Shown here piece by piece: positions 1-8,781 of a stretch of DNA of 64,000 nucleotides. The position numbers and the translations under genes are program-made. The notes under the pieces were generated by a model. It was not told where the DNA came from and did not search any database. It was given only the letters and a program-made list of their open reading frames with translations. The DNA is from Variovorax sp. 679. Lineage in GTDB: Bacteria; Pseudomonadota; Gammaproteobacteria; Burkholderiales; Burkholderiaceae_C. Position 1 is the first letter of the stretch. Each line of letters starts with the position of its first letter. Where the stretch lies: contig NZ_RXFS01000013.1 of assembly GCF_003952185.1 (NCBI RefSeq), positions 62,001 through 126,000 on the forward strand, given 5' to 3'.

Positions 1-85
1 GGCGTGCCGCGCTGGTGACAACGCGCGGCGAAGGCACGTCCTTTAATCGGCTTCCTTGTTCCATTCCAAGAAGAGAGACGCCCGC

Positions 86-2488
86 ATGACATCGAAGAAC
101 GCCACGCCCTCCCGGTTTTCGCTCACGGCCCTTTCCGTGGGCCTGGTCGCCCTGCTCGCCGCCTGCGCGAGCACGCCGCCGCCCGGCGCGCGCAGCGTGA
201 CCATCGAGCGCACCACCTTCGGCATCCCGCACATCACCGCGCCGGACTACGAGGGCCTGGCGTACGGCAGCGCCTATGCGCATGCGCAGGACAACGTCTG
301 CCAGACGGCCGAGCACCTGCTAACGCTGCGCGGCGAGCGCTCGCAGTTCCTGGGCGCGCAGAACACCGGTGACCTGGGCCTGGGCCGCGCGCCGAATGCG
401 CAGATCGACCTGTTCATCCGCTACCACATGGACGACGCCGCGCTGGCGCGCGCGGCCACCACCACGAGCCCCGACGTGCAGGCCGCGCTGCGCGGCTACG
501 TGGCCGGCTACAACCGCTACCTGCAGGATGCCGGCCCCAACGGATTGCCAGAAGCCTGCCGCGGCAAGCCCTGGGTGCGGCCGATGACGGCCGGCGACCT
601 GTCGCGCGCCACCGAGATGTCGATGATCCAGGGCGGCCTGGGTGCGCTGGCCGGCGCCGTGCTGGCAGCCGTGCCTCCCGCCGCCGGAGCCAAGACCGGC
701 GCCGCGCCGGTGGACCTGAAGGAAGCCGTCGCCGAAATCGGCCGCCGCAGCTTCAACGCCAACCCGGAGGGCGGCGAACTAGGTTCCAACGGCTGGGCGT
801 TCGGGCGCAACGCCACGCCGGACGGCAAGGGCCTGCTGCTCGGCAACCCGCACTTTCCGTGGACCGGCACCAACCGCTTCTGGCAGATGCACCTCACCAT
901 CCCCGGCAAGCTCGACGTGATGGGCGCCACCGGCGGCCTGAGCCCGGTGGTGGCCATCGGCTTCAACAAGGACGTGGCCTGGACGCACACCGTGTCGACC
1001 GGCAAGCGCTTCACGCTGTACGAGCTGAAGCTCGACCCCAATGACCCGACCGTGTACCTGGTCGACGGCCAGCCGAAGAAGATGGTCGCGCGCACCGTGG
1101 CGCTGCCCGCCGCGGCAACGGGCGGCAACACGCCGCCGGTGCAGCACACCTTCTATTCGACCGACTGGGGCCCCGTGATCTCGCTGCCGCGCGCCGGCCT
1201 GGGCTGGACCGCGCAGAAGGCCTACGCCATCCGCGACGCCAACACGCTCAACGTGCGCTCGGCCGAGAGCTGGATGAAGATGGCGCTGGCACGCAACGTG
1301 GCCGAGCTACGCGCCGCCATGGGCAACCAGGGCATGCCGTGGATCAACACCATCGCGGCCGACCGCGACGGCAATGCCATGTACGCCGACCTGTCGGTGG
1401 TGCCCGACGTGTCGGCCGACATGCTCAAGAGCTGCGCCCCCTCGCCCGCCGCCGCGGCGCTGCTCAACGCGGCCGGGTTGCCGGTGCTGGACGGCTCGCG
1501 CAGCGCCTGCGCGTGGAACCGCGACAGCGCGGCCGCCGCGCCGGGCGTCATCGCGCCGGCGCGCATGCCGGTGCTCATCACGCCCGACTACGTGCAGAAC
1601 AGCAACGACAGCTTCTGGCTCAGCAACCCCGACACCCCGCCGATGGCAGGCGTATCGCCGCTGGTGGGCCCGGTCGGCGTGCCGCAGCGACTGCGCACGC
1701 GCAGCGGGATCATGGAAATCCGGGGCCGGCTCGCGGGCAGCGACGGCCTGCCCGGCAATCGCATGGGCGCTGCCGAGCTGCGCAGGGTGATCTTCCGCGA
1801 CAGGAATCTCGCGGGCATGCTGGTGATGGATGACCTGCAGGCCGCGTGCACTGCCGCCGGCAGCGCGCTCACCGCCGACCAGGCGCTGGGCTGCCGCGTG
1901 CTCTCCGCCTGGGACCGCACCAGCAATGCCGACTCGAAGGGCGCGCCGCTGTTCCGCGAGTTCTGGCGCAAGACGAAGGACGTGCCGAAGGTCTGGCGCG
2001 TGCCGTTCGACCCCGCGCAGCCGGTGACGACGCCGGCCGGGCTCGACATGGCCACGCCGGCCACGCGCGAAGCCGTGTTCAAGGCGCTGGGCGACGCGGT
2101 CGGCATCCTGCGCACCGCCGGTTTCGCGGCCGACGTACCGCTGGGCGTGCCGCAGTCGCGCCTGGTGCGCGGCCAGAAGATCGCGCTGCACGGTGGCGAC
2201 GAGTTCGAGGGTGTGCTCAACAAGCTGGAGTCGCAGGGCCAGTCGCTGATCGATCCGAAGGGCTACAACGTCAACTACGGCAGCAGCTACATGCAAGTCG
2301 TGACCTTCGATGCCAACGGGCCGGTCGCGCAAGGCCTGCTGACCTATGGCCAGAGCAGCGATCTCAGCTCGCCGCGCGCCTACGACCAGCTGCCGCTGTT
2401 CGCGGCCAAGCAGTGGCACCCGCTACCGTTCCACCCCGCCGACGTGCGGGCGCAGCGCGAGGGCACGCCGTTGCAGCTCGCGTACTGA
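86..2488 (+). CDS. Penicillin acylase family lipoprotein (possible acyl-homoserine lactone acylase)
   Basis: An 800-residue Ntn-hydrolase of the penicillin amidase / AHL acylase family (PvdQ, QuiP relatives), which hydrolyse amide bonds of acylated substrates outside the cytoplasm. The N-terminus has a hydrophobic signal ending in LLAAC, a lipobox with Cys27, so export as a lipoprotein is likely. The self-processing nucleophile is probably Ser234 in the GSNGWAFG motif, which would begin the beta chain. The alpha-chain part carries the family stretch GIPHITA...GSAYAHAQDN. I chose ATG 86, preceded by AGAGAGA, over the in-frame TTG at 56. Substrate (AHL, beta-lactam or other amide) cannot be told from sequence. 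The first 85 bases of the window hold no gene I can support. Confidence 0.88.
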   Translation: MTSKNATPSRFSLTALSVGLVALLAACASTPPPGARSVTIERTTFGIPHITAPDYEGLAYGSAYAHAQDNVCQTAEHLLTLRGERSQFLGAQNTGDLGLGRAPNAQIDLFIRYHMDDAALARAATTTSPDVQAALRGYVAGYNRYLQDAGPNGLPEACRGKPWVRPMTAGDLSRATEMSMIQGGLGALAGAVLAAVPPAAGAKTGAAPVDLKEAVAEIGRRSFNANPEGGELGSNGWAFGRNATPDGKGLLLGNPHFPWTGTNRFWQMHLTIPGKLDVMGATGGLSPVVAIGFNKDVAWTHTVSTGKRFTLYELKLDPNDPTVYLVDGQPKKMVARTVALPAAATGGNTPPVQHTFYSTDWGPVISLPRAGLGWTAQKAYAIRDANTLNVRSAESWMKMALARNVAELRAAMGNQGMPWINTIAADRDGNAMYADLSVVPDVSADMLKSCAPSPAAAALLNAAGLPVLDGSRSACAWNRDSAAAAPGVIAPARMPVLITPDYVQNSNDSFWLSNPDTPPMAGVSPLVGPVGVPQRLRTRSGIMEIRGRLAGSDGLPGNRMGAAELRRVIFRDRNLAGMLVMDDLQAACTAAGSALTADQALGCRVLSAWDRTSNADSKGAPLFREFWRKTKDVPKVWRVPFDPAQPVTTPAGLDMATPATREAVFKALGDAVGILRTAGFAADVPLGVPQSRLVRGQKIALHGGDEFEGVLNKLESQGQSLIDPKGYNVNYGSSYMQVVTFDANGPVAQGLLTYGQSSDLSSPRAYDQLPLFAAKQWHPLPFHPADVRAQREGTPLQLAY

Positions 2489-2501
2489 CAGCACTTCATC
2501 C

Positions 2502-3164
2502 ATGTCGCAACAGACCGCCTCCTCCCACGCCGCCCACGCCGCCCACGCCACCCCGAACGGGCTCGACGAGCTGATCCGCATCGCGGAAACGCAGCCGCTC
2601 GCGCCCGACTGCGACCACTTCTACTTCCTGCGCCATGGGCAGACCGGCCGCAACGCGCTGCGCATCTTCCAGGCGGTAGACGAGCCCCTGAGCGAGCTGG
2701 GCCTGCAGCAGGCCGCGCGCGCGGCAACGCTGCTGTCGGGCGAACCGATCCGCACCGTCGTGTGCAGCGATGCGCGACGCGCCAACGACACCGCGCATAC
2801 CGTGGCCACGGCACTGCGGCTCGTGCCCACCGCGCAGGCGGCGCTGCGTGAGCGCAACTTCGGCGCGCTCATCGGCACCTCGTCCGCCAACATCGACTGG
2901 GCCTGCGAGCCCGAGGGCGGCGAGACGCTCACGCAGTTCGTCGCACGCACGCGCGATGCCATCGACGCCGCCCTGCGGCTGCCGGCCCCGGTGCTGGTGG
3001 TGGCACATGGCGGAACGCTCTACGCACTGGCCGCCCTGCTGGGCGTGCCCGTCGACCTCGGCCTGCTCGGCAATGCACAGCCCTTGCGCTTCGAGCGCCG
3101 CGGCCCCATATGGGCCGTTACGCCGCTGCTGCGGCAAGCCGACGGCGACGCCGCCCTGGCCTAG
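2502..3164 (+). CDS. Histidine phosphatase family protein
   Basis: A 220-residue member of the phosphoglycerate-mutase-like histidine phosphatase superfamily. The phospho-accepting His45 lies in LRHGQTGRN and the second catalytic His in VVAHGGTLYAL; RERNFG probably holds the acidic proton donor. The first 40 residues are an extra Ala/His-rich leader made from a repeated CCGCCCACG-type microrepeat, so the true start could be further in, but no better start with a ribosome site is evident. It begins 13 bp after the acylase stop and probably shares its transcript. Substrate unknown; relatives include CobC/GpmB-like phosphatases. Confidence 0.85.
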   Translation: MSQQTASSHAAHAAHATPNGLDELIRIAETQPLAPDCDHFYFLRHGQTGRNALRIFQAVDEPLSELGLQQAARAATLLSGEPIRTVVCSDARRANDTAHTVATALRLVPTAQAALRERNFGALIGTSSANIDWACEPEGGETLTQFVARTRDAIDAALRLPAPVLVVAHGGTLYALAALLGVPVDLGLLGNAQPLRFERRGPIWAVTPLLRQADGDAALA

Positions 3165-3221
3165 CCGCCCCGGGAGCGCTCCTGGTCTCGATGCCGTCCA
3201 CTCAACGAAACACCAAGCACC

Positions 3222-4184
3222 ATGGAATTCAAGGACTACTACAGCGCTCTGGGCATCGACCGCACCGCGTCCGACGACGAAGTGCGCAAGGCCTACCGCA
3301 AGCTCGCCCGCAAATACCACCCCGACGTCAGCACGGAGCCCGATGCCGAGCAGCGCATGCGCGACATCAACGAGGCCAAGGACGTGCTCGGCGACAAGGA
3401 AAAACGCGCCGCCTATGACGCGCTGGCCGACCGCGTCGCGCGCGGCGGCAGCCCCGAGGGCGACTTCCGCCCGCCGCCGGGCTGGGACGAGGGCTTCGAG
3501 TTCCACCGCGGCCCGCGCCAGGGGCCAGCCGACCACGCCGACTTCAGCGAGTTCTTCTCGTCGCTGTTCGGCGAGGCCGAGCGGCGTGGCGCCGCGCGGC
3601 AGAACTTCCGCGCGCGCGGCGAAGACCACCATGCGGCCATCGAGATCACGCTGGAAGACGCGCTCAACGGCGCCGAGCGCGAGATCACGCTTCGCGCGCA
3701 GACGATCGATGCGCAGGGCCACCCGCAGTGGGAGAACCGCACGCTCAGCGTGAAGATCCCGCCGGGCGTGCACCCGGGCCAATTCATCCGCCTTGCAGGG
3801 CAAGGCATGCCCGGCCACGGCGGCGAGCCTGCGGGCGACCTGTATCTTGAAGTGCGCATTGCGCCGCACAAGCTCTATCGCGTGGAGGAGCGCGACCTGT
3901 ACATGACGCTGCCCGTCACGCCCACCGAAGCCGCGCTGGGCGCGCAGGTGCAGGTGCCCACGCCCACCGGTGGCCTCGTCGAGGTGACCGTGCCCCGCAA
4001 TGCGCGCAACGGCCTGAAGCTGCGGCTCAAGGGCCGCGGGTTCGCAGGCAAGACGCCGGGCGACCTGTACCTCGTGCTCGACATCGCGGTGCCGCCCGCC
4101 GACGGCGACGACGCGCGCAAGGCCTACGAGCAGCTGGCGCAAGCCACGGCATCCTTCCATCCACGCCAGCATCTGGGAGTCTGA
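3222..4184 (+). CDS. cbpA: Curved DNA-binding protein CbpA (DnaJ-class co-chaperone)
   Basis: A 320-residue type II Hsp40. Residues 1-70 form a J domain with the HPD motif at 33-35, needed to stimulate DnaK ATPase. A Gly/Phe/Pro-rich linker follows (about 75-125), then two beta-rich C-terminal substrate-binding domains with GVHPGQFIRLAGQG and LKLRLKGRGF. There is no zinc-finger block, so it is CbpA/DnaJB-like and not DnaJ. Length is close to E. coli CbpA. The next gene starts 2 bp after the stop and encodes the CbpM-type modulator, the usual partner, which supports the assignment. No strong Shine-Dalgarno precedes ATG 3222. Confidence 0.93.
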   Translation: MEFKDYYSALGIDRTASDDEVRKAYRKLARKYHPDVSTEPDAEQRMRDINEAKDVLGDKEKRAAYDALADRVARGGSPEGDFRPPPGWDEGFEFHRGPRQGPADHADFSEFFSSLFGEAERRGAARQNFRARGEDHHAAIEITLEDALNGAEREITLRAQTIDAQGHPQWENRTLSVKIPPGVHPGQFIRLAGQGMPGHGGEPAGDLYLEVRIAPHKLYRVEERDLYMTLPVTPTEAALGAQVQVPTPTGGLVEVTVPRNARNGLKLRLKGRGFAGKTPGDLYLVLDIAVPPADGDDARKAYEQLAQATASFHPRQHLGV

Positions 4185-4186
4185 GC

Positions 4187-4504
4187 ATGGTGAATTTCAC
4201 TCTCACGAGCGCCACCGCCATCAGCGCCTCGCAACCGCTCGCAGCGAGCGAACTGGCGCATGCCGTCGGCGCGGATACCGCCTGGGTCGTGCAGCTGGTC
4301 GAGGTCGGTATCCTGCACATTGAAACCACCGAGTCGGCGCCCGAACGCTGGCAGTTCTCCAGTACCGACCTTCAATGTGCGCTCGAGGCCCGCAGGCTGG
4401 AGCGCGACTTCGGCGTGAACCTCGACGCGGCGGCGCTGATCCTCGACCTGCAGCACGAGGTGCGGCGGCTCAAGGCGGCGCTGCACGCACGCGGGCTGGG
4501 CTGA
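4187..4504 (+). CDS. cbpM: Chaperone modulator CbpM
   Basis: A 105-residue MerR-like helical protein of the CbpM family, which binds the CbpA J domain and limits its activity. The N-terminal half has a winged-helix-like recognition segment; the C-terminal half carries the family signature LERDFGVNLDAAALILDLQ followed by a heptad-like helix. It starts 2 bp after cbpA, so the two are very likely cotranslated. It is not expected to act as a DNA-binding regulator despite the MerR-like fold. Confidence 0.9.
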   Translation: MVNFTLTSATAISASQPLAASELAHAVGADTAWVVQLVEVGILHIETTESAPERWQFSSTDLQCALEARRLERDFGVNLDAAALILDLQHEVRRLKAALHARGLG

Positions 4505-4549
4505 CGCGGCATCGCCCCTCCTAGCTCCAGGGGAAAGCGGATCGTCCGC

Positions 4550-4580
4550 TTGACCTTGACATCATGCGAAGCCGAAGACT
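4550..4580 (+). promoter_or_regulatory. MerR-type promoter/operator with 19-bp spacer
   Basis: TTGACC (-35, 4550-4555) and AAGACT (-10, 4575-4580) are separated by 19 bp, the over-long spacer typical of MerR-regulated promoters. An imperfect dyad ACCTTGACA-TCA-TGCGAAGCC (4553-4573) fills the spacer, resembling CueR-family operators (ACCTTGCC type). A GGAGG ribosome site and ATG 4606 follow, so this is probably an autoregulated promoter. A small perfect hairpin, AAGCGGA-TCG-TCCGCTT (4535-4551), sits directly upstream and may end the cbpAM transcript. Confidence 0.6.
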
Positions 4581-4605
4581 GCGGGCCTCTTCAACAGGAG
4601 GTCGC

Positions 4606-5106
4606 ATGAACCCTCGCACCAATTCACCGCACGGATGCTGCAGCACGCCCGAAGCCGCAACGACGAAAAGCAACGCCCCAGCCGTCGGCCGGCGACTGGG
4701 AATGGAAGAGGCCATGGCCCGTGCGGGCGTCTCGGAAAGGCTGCTGCGCCAATGCGAGGCCCACGGCCTGCTTCAAGGCGCCTACGGACATCGGTACACG
4801 CATGAGCATGTCAGCGTGCTGCGCTTTGCGCGAAGGGCCTATGCGCTGGGCTTCGGCATGAGCGACATCACAAGGCTGCTCGCTCTGCGGCAGAACGAGC
4901 ATCGCAGGAGTGCTGAAGTGAAGCGCATAGCACTGAGCCGGAGCGAGGAGCTCGAATCGCGCATCGAGGAACTGCAGGCGACGAAGCGCGTGCTGGAGCG
5001 CCTCGCCGGCCTGTGCCTCGGCGACCATCAGCCCGCCTGCCCCATCCTCGACGAACTGCTGGAGCTCAAGGGGTTCTGCGCGCCTGCTGCTATTGCATCT
5101 GCTTGA
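4606..5106 (+). CDS. CueR-like MerR family metalloregulator with a divergent DNA-binding domain
   Basis: A 166-residue MerR family protein. The dimerisation helix and metal loop are CueR-like: Ser102, then Cys137 and Cys145 in CLGDHQPACPIL, with the same 35- and 8-residue spacings I recall for Ser77, Cys112 and Cys120 of E. coli CueR. This predicts a monovalent Cu/Ag/Au sensor. The N-terminus is unusual: about 30 extra residues with a CysCys pair, Cys50 where the family normally has the Tyr of RxYE, and a shortened wing (about residues 57-63). I chose ATG 4606, preceded by AGGAGG, over ATG 4564. No copper exporter is adjacent. The 3' end overlaps the convergent M20 peptidase gene by 17 bp. 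Confidence 0.82.
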   Translation: MNPRTNSPHGCCSTPEAATTKSNAPAVGRRLGMEEAMARAGVSERLLRQCEAHGLLQGAYGHRYTHEHVSVLRFARRAYALGFGMSDITRLLALRQNEHRRSAEVKRIALSRSEELESRIEELQATKRVLERLAGLCLGDHQPACPILDELLELKGFCAPAAIASA

Positions 5107-6838
5107 GATTGCCGATGCGCACCAGCATCTCGGTGAACATCTGCAGGTCGGCATCGAGGTCGGGCACTTCCTTGTATTCCTTGGCGTTGTGCCCCGTGTA
5201 CTTCTTGCCGGGCATGCCGGGGCCGAAGCTGATCGCGTTGGGCATCTGCTTGGCTGTGGTGGCGCCGGCCGCGGATACAGGCTTGGCTTCGAGGCCGGTG
5301 GTGTCGCCATAGATGTTGAGCAGCGTCGTCAGCCACTGGCCCGAGGGGTCGCGCGCCATCCAGTTGCCCTGGTCGTACTTGATCTCGACTGCCGCCTTGT
5401 TCGCAGCGGCCCACTCGTTGATCTTCGCGGTGACCTGTACCTTGAGCTCCTCGGGCGTGCGGCCGCGCGGCATGCGCGTGTTGACCGCCACGACCAGCCG
5501 GCCGTCGGCGCCGGTGCGGATCAGGTTGGGCGAGAAGGTCAGCGGCCCCATGAAGTCGTCCCTGTAGCCCAGGCCGATCTTCTCGCCGAGATAGCCCGTG
5601 CCGTAGAGTGCATCGACGTACTTCACCGCCTTGAGGAACTGGTTGTCGGCCAGCGTCACGCCGGACTCCAGCAGGAAGAGGCCCAGCCGCGGCAGCGGAT
5701 TCACGCCGTTCTGGGGCTCCGAGCCATGGGCCGACGTGCCCGTGACCTTGATGTCGATGCTGTCCGCGCCGCGCGTGACGGCAATCGCGAACTTGCCGCC
5801 CTGGGGTTCGTACTTCTGCAGGAAGCCCGGCTTCGCGGCTTCGAGCTTCGCGAACACGGCCGCGAGATCGCCGCCCTTGAGCGTGGCGGTGGCAGTCTGC
5901 GAGATCGCATTGACCGCGGCGGCGGCGCCCATGTCGGTGATCGCGGTGACGCTGCCGTCGGTCTTCTCCGCGGGGAAGAACACGCTCAGCGAGCCCGCGC
6001 CCTTCTCGGCCACGACTGCCGGATAGCCGCTGTCGAGCACGATGTTGTAGGCCGGCAGCGGCACCTTTCCACGGTAGTACTCCATGGCGTCGCCGCCTGT
6101 TTCCTCGGTGGTCTCGATCATCAGTCGCATGGTGCGCTCGATGGGCAGGCCGCTTTCCTTCACCGTCTTCATCGCGTAGAGCACTGCGGCGATGGAGCCC
6201 TTGTCGTCGATGGTGCCCCGCCCGTAGAGACGGTCGCCCACCTGAACCATCGTGAACGGATCGAGCCGGGTGCCGTCGTCGAGCACCCATTCGGACAGCA
6301 CCGCGGGCACCACGTCGGAGTGCGTGAGGATGCCGAACTCCTCGCTGCCCTTGCCCCTGAGGCTGACTTCGAAGATGCGGTTGTCGACGTTGCGGTACTC
6401 CAGCCCGAAGCTGCGCGCCGTCTTCTCGACCAGCTTGCCGAAGTCGATGATCGCCGGGTTCTCGTGCGGCGGAATCTGCACGTTGCGCGCCGTCGGAATC
6501 GCCACCATGGCGCCGAGGCTTGCGATCACGGCCTTCTGGTTGTGCAAGCGGTTGTAGAGCCCGAGCAGGCGCGCGATGTTGGTGAGGTCGTCACCCGCAA
6601 GCGGTGCCTTCTTGCCCTTCTTGCGATAAGCAGCCACAGCAGGCTTCAGCGCGGGGTTGGCCTTTTCGGCTTGCGCCAGGAAAGCATTGAAGCTCGACGC
6701 GGGCTTGCCGCCTTGCCAGCTTGCGGCCAGCCGGTCGAGTTCGGGTTTCTTGATCGTCTCTGCGAAGGCCGGTGCGGTGAGGCCAACTGCCATCAGGCCC
6801 ATGGTGAGGGCCGGCAAAGAGAAGCGGAACTGAGGCAT
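5090..6838 (-). CDS. Secreted M20 family metallopeptidase (copy 1)
   Basis: A 582-residue di-zinc peptidase of the M20 family (dipeptidase/PepV/DapE relatives) with a Sec signal peptide cleaved near AFA26, so it probably acts in the periplasm on peptides. Metal-site motifs are intact: GILTHSDVV (His173, Asp175), YGRGTIDDKG (Asp211), TTEETGGDA (Glu245 and Glu246), LDSGYP and a C-terminal GHNAKEY histidine. About 100 residues between signal and catalytic domain are family-specific. ATG 6838 is chosen because the signal peptide starts there. It lies head-to-tail behind a close paralogue (6978-8717). Exact substrate unknown. Confidence 0.88.
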   Translation of the reverse strand: MPQFRFSLPALTMGLMAVGLTAPAFAETIKKPELDRLAASWQGGKPASSFNAFLAQAEKANPALKPAVAAYRKKGKKAPLAGDDLTNIARLLGLYNRLHNQKAVIASLGAMVAIPTARNVQIPPHENPAIIDFGKLVEKTARSFGLEYRNVDNRIFEVSLRGKGSEEFGILTHSDVVPAVLSEWVLDDGTRLDPFTMVQVGDRLYGRGTIDDKGSIAAVLYAMKTVKESGLPIERTMRLMIETTEETGGDAMEYYRGKVPLPAYNIVLDSGYPAVVAEKGAGSLSVFFPAEKTDGSVTAITDMGAAAAVNAISQTATATLKGGDLAAVFAKLEAAKPGFLQKYEPQGGKFAIAVTRGADSIDIKVTGTSAHGSEPQNGVNPLPRLGLFLLESGVTLADNQFLKAVKYVDALYGTGYLGEKIGLGYRDDFMGPLTFSPNLIRTGADGRLVVAVNTRMPRGRTPEELKVQVTAKINEWAAANKAAVEIKYDQGNWMARDPSGQWLTTLLNIYGDTTGLEAKPVSAAGATTAKQMPNAISFGPGMPGKKYTGHNAKEYKEVPDLDADLQMFTEMLVRIGNLKQMQ

Positions 6839-6977
6839 GAACGTGACTCCCTTTTCACGAAAATGGAAGCCTTCAAAGATACCCGAGCCACGCCTTGCAA
6901 GATGCTCTCGCGCACTACGAAGAAACGTTGCGCACGAGAGGGAAGGAGCGGCTTTAAGTTTGCGAACGCCGCGTCCG

Positions 6978-8717
6978 CTATTGCATCTGCTGCAGATTGC
7001 CGATGCGCACCAGCATCTCGGTGAACATCTGCATGTCGGCGTCGAGATCGGGCACTTCCTTGTACTCCTTCGCGTTGTGCGCCGTGTACTTCTTGCCGGG
7101 CATCGCCGGCCCGAAGTTGATGGCATTGGGCATCAGCTTCGCGGTGGTGCTGCCTGCGGTGGGCACGGGCTTGGCCTCGAGACCGGTGGTGTCACCGTAG
7201 ATGTTCAGCAGCGTGGAGAGCCAAGCGCCCTTAGGGTCGCGTGCCATCCAGTTGCCCTGCTCATAGGCGACTTCGAGCTTCACGTTGTTCGCGCTCGCCC
7301 ACGCATTGATTTTCTCCGTGACCTGCGCCTTGAGTTCTTCGGGCGTGCGGCCGCGAGGCATGCGCGCATTGACGGTGACTTCCAGCCTGCCGTCGCTGCC
7401 CATGCGCACGAGGTTGGGCGAGAAGGTCAGCGGGCCCATGAAGTCGTCGGCGTAGCCGAGGCCCATCTTCTCGCCGAGATAGCCGGTGCCGTAGAGCGCG
7501 TCGATGTACTTCACGGCCTTCAGGTAGTGATTGGCAGCCAGCGGCACGCCGGACTCCTGCAGGAACAGCGCGAGGCGCGGCAGCGGGTTCACGCCTTCCT
7601 CGGGCCGCGAGCCATGAGCGGAGACGCCCGTCACCTTCAACTCGATGCTGTCCGCGCCGCGCGCGATGTCGATGGCGAACTTGCCACCCTGCCCTTCGTA
7701 CTTCTGCAGGAAGACCGGCTTCGCGGCTTCGAGCTTCGCGAACGCTGCGGCAAGGTCGCCGCCCTTGAGCGTGGCGGTGGCCGTCTGCGAGATCGCATTG
7801 GCTGATACCGCTCCCGTCATCGCCGTGATCGCGGTCGATGCTGCATCGCTCGCTTCAGCCGGGAACAGCACCTTCAGCGCGCCGGAGCCCTTCTCCGCCA
7901 CCACTGCCGGGTACTTGCTGTCGAGCACGATGTTGTAGGCCGGCAGCTGCGTCTTGCTGCGGTAGTACTGCATCGCGTCGCCGCCGGTCTCCTCGGTGGT
8001 CTCGATCATCAGGCGGATGCTGCGATCGATGGGCAGGCCGCTTTCCTTCACCGTCTTCATGGCGTAGAGCACTGCGGCGATGGAGCCCTTGTCGTCGATG
8101 GTGCCCCGCCCGTAGAGGAAGTCGCCGACGCGCGTCATCTTGAAGGGATCGAGCTTCGTGCCATCGTCGAGCACCCATTCGGACAGCACGGCCGGCACCA
8201 CGTCGGAATGCGTGAGGATGCCGAACTCCTCAGAGCCCTTGCCCTTCAGGCTGACCTCGAAGATGCGGTTGTCGACGTTGCGGTAGGCAAGCCCGAAGTC
8301 GCGTGCCATCTTCTCGACCAGCTGCCCGAACTCGATGATCGGCGCGCTCTCATGGGGCGGCACCTGCACGTTGCGCACCGTCGGGATCGCCACCATGGTG
8401 CCGATGCTCGCGATCACGGCCTGCTGGTTCTTCAGTCGGTTGTAGAGGCCGAGCAGGCGCGCGATGTTGACGAGGTCGTCGCCGGCCAGCGTCGCCTTCC
8501 TGCTGCGGTAGGCAGTCACGCTGCCCTGCAATTCGGGCTGGCTCTTTGCGGCTTGGGCGAGAAAGGCATTGAAGTCGGCGGGCGGCTTGCCGGCCTGCCA
8601 CGCGGCGGCGAGCTGATCGAGTTGGGGCTTCCTGATCGTTTCGGCGTGCGCCTGTGCACCAAGGGCGAGCGCAATGCCCAGCGAAAGCGCCGAAAATGAA
8701 AATCGAGATTGCTGCAT
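6978..8717 (-). CDS. Secreted M20 family metallopeptidase (copy 2)
   Basis: A 579-residue paralogue of the neighbouring M20 peptidase, clearly from a tandem duplication: same signal-peptide architecture (cleavage near AHAET), the same THSDVV, GTIDDKG, TTEETGGD and LDSKYP metal-site motifs, and the same TAHNAKEYKEVPD tail. ATG 8717 has a good ribosome site (GGGGAGA). Copy 2 is upstream and may share a transcript with copy 1, though 139 bp separate them. A stretch of about 92 bp is nearly identical between copies (see findings). Its promoter must lie in the 64-bp gap shared with divergent tag. Confidence 0.88.
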   Translation of the reverse strand: MQQSRFSFSALSLGIALALGAQAHAETIRKPQLDQLAAAWQAGKPPADFNAFLAQAAKSQPELQGSVTAYRSRKATLAGDDLVNIARLLGLYNRLKNQQAVIASIGTMVAIPTVRNVQVPPHESAPIIEFGQLVEKMARDFGLAYRNVDNRIFEVSLKGKGSEEFGILTHSDVVPAVLSEWVLDDGTKLDPFKMTRVGDFLYGRGTIDDKGSIAAVLYAMKTVKESGLPIDRSIRLMIETTEETGGDAMQYYRSKTQLPAYNIVLDSKYPAVVAEKGSGALKVLFPAEASDAASTAITAMTGAVSANAISQTATATLKGGDLAAAFAKLEAAKPVFLQKYEGQGGKFAIDIARGADSIELKVTGVSAHGSRPEEGVNPLPRLALFLQESGVPLAANHYLKAVKYIDALYGTGYLGEKMGLGYADDFMGPLTFSPNLVRMGSDGRLEVTVNARMPRGRTPEELKAQVTEKINAWASANNVKLEVAYEQGNWMARDPKGAWLSTLLNIYGDTTGLEAKPVPTAGSTTAKLMPNAINFGPAMPGKKYTAHNAKEYKEVPDLDADMQMFTEMLVRIGNLQQMQ

Positions 8718-8781
8718 CAGGGTCTCCCCCTCATTCTGAAAACATCTTGCGACGATAGCCGAGCGAAGAATCGAACGAACA

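Noticed and set aside
2520..2552. Short tandem CCGCCCACG-like microrepeat
   Set aside because: Only about three units inside a coding leader (Ala-His repeats); no flanking repeats, so not a CRISPR or VNTR of note.
2496..4172. A long minus-strand frame opposite the phosphatase and cbpA
   Set aside because: Shadow of two well-supported genes; low-complexity sequence with no motif.
4564..4605. Upstream ATG of the MerR gene
   Set aside because: It lies inside the operator spacer, before the expected transcription start, and lacks a ribosome site, unlike ATG 4606.
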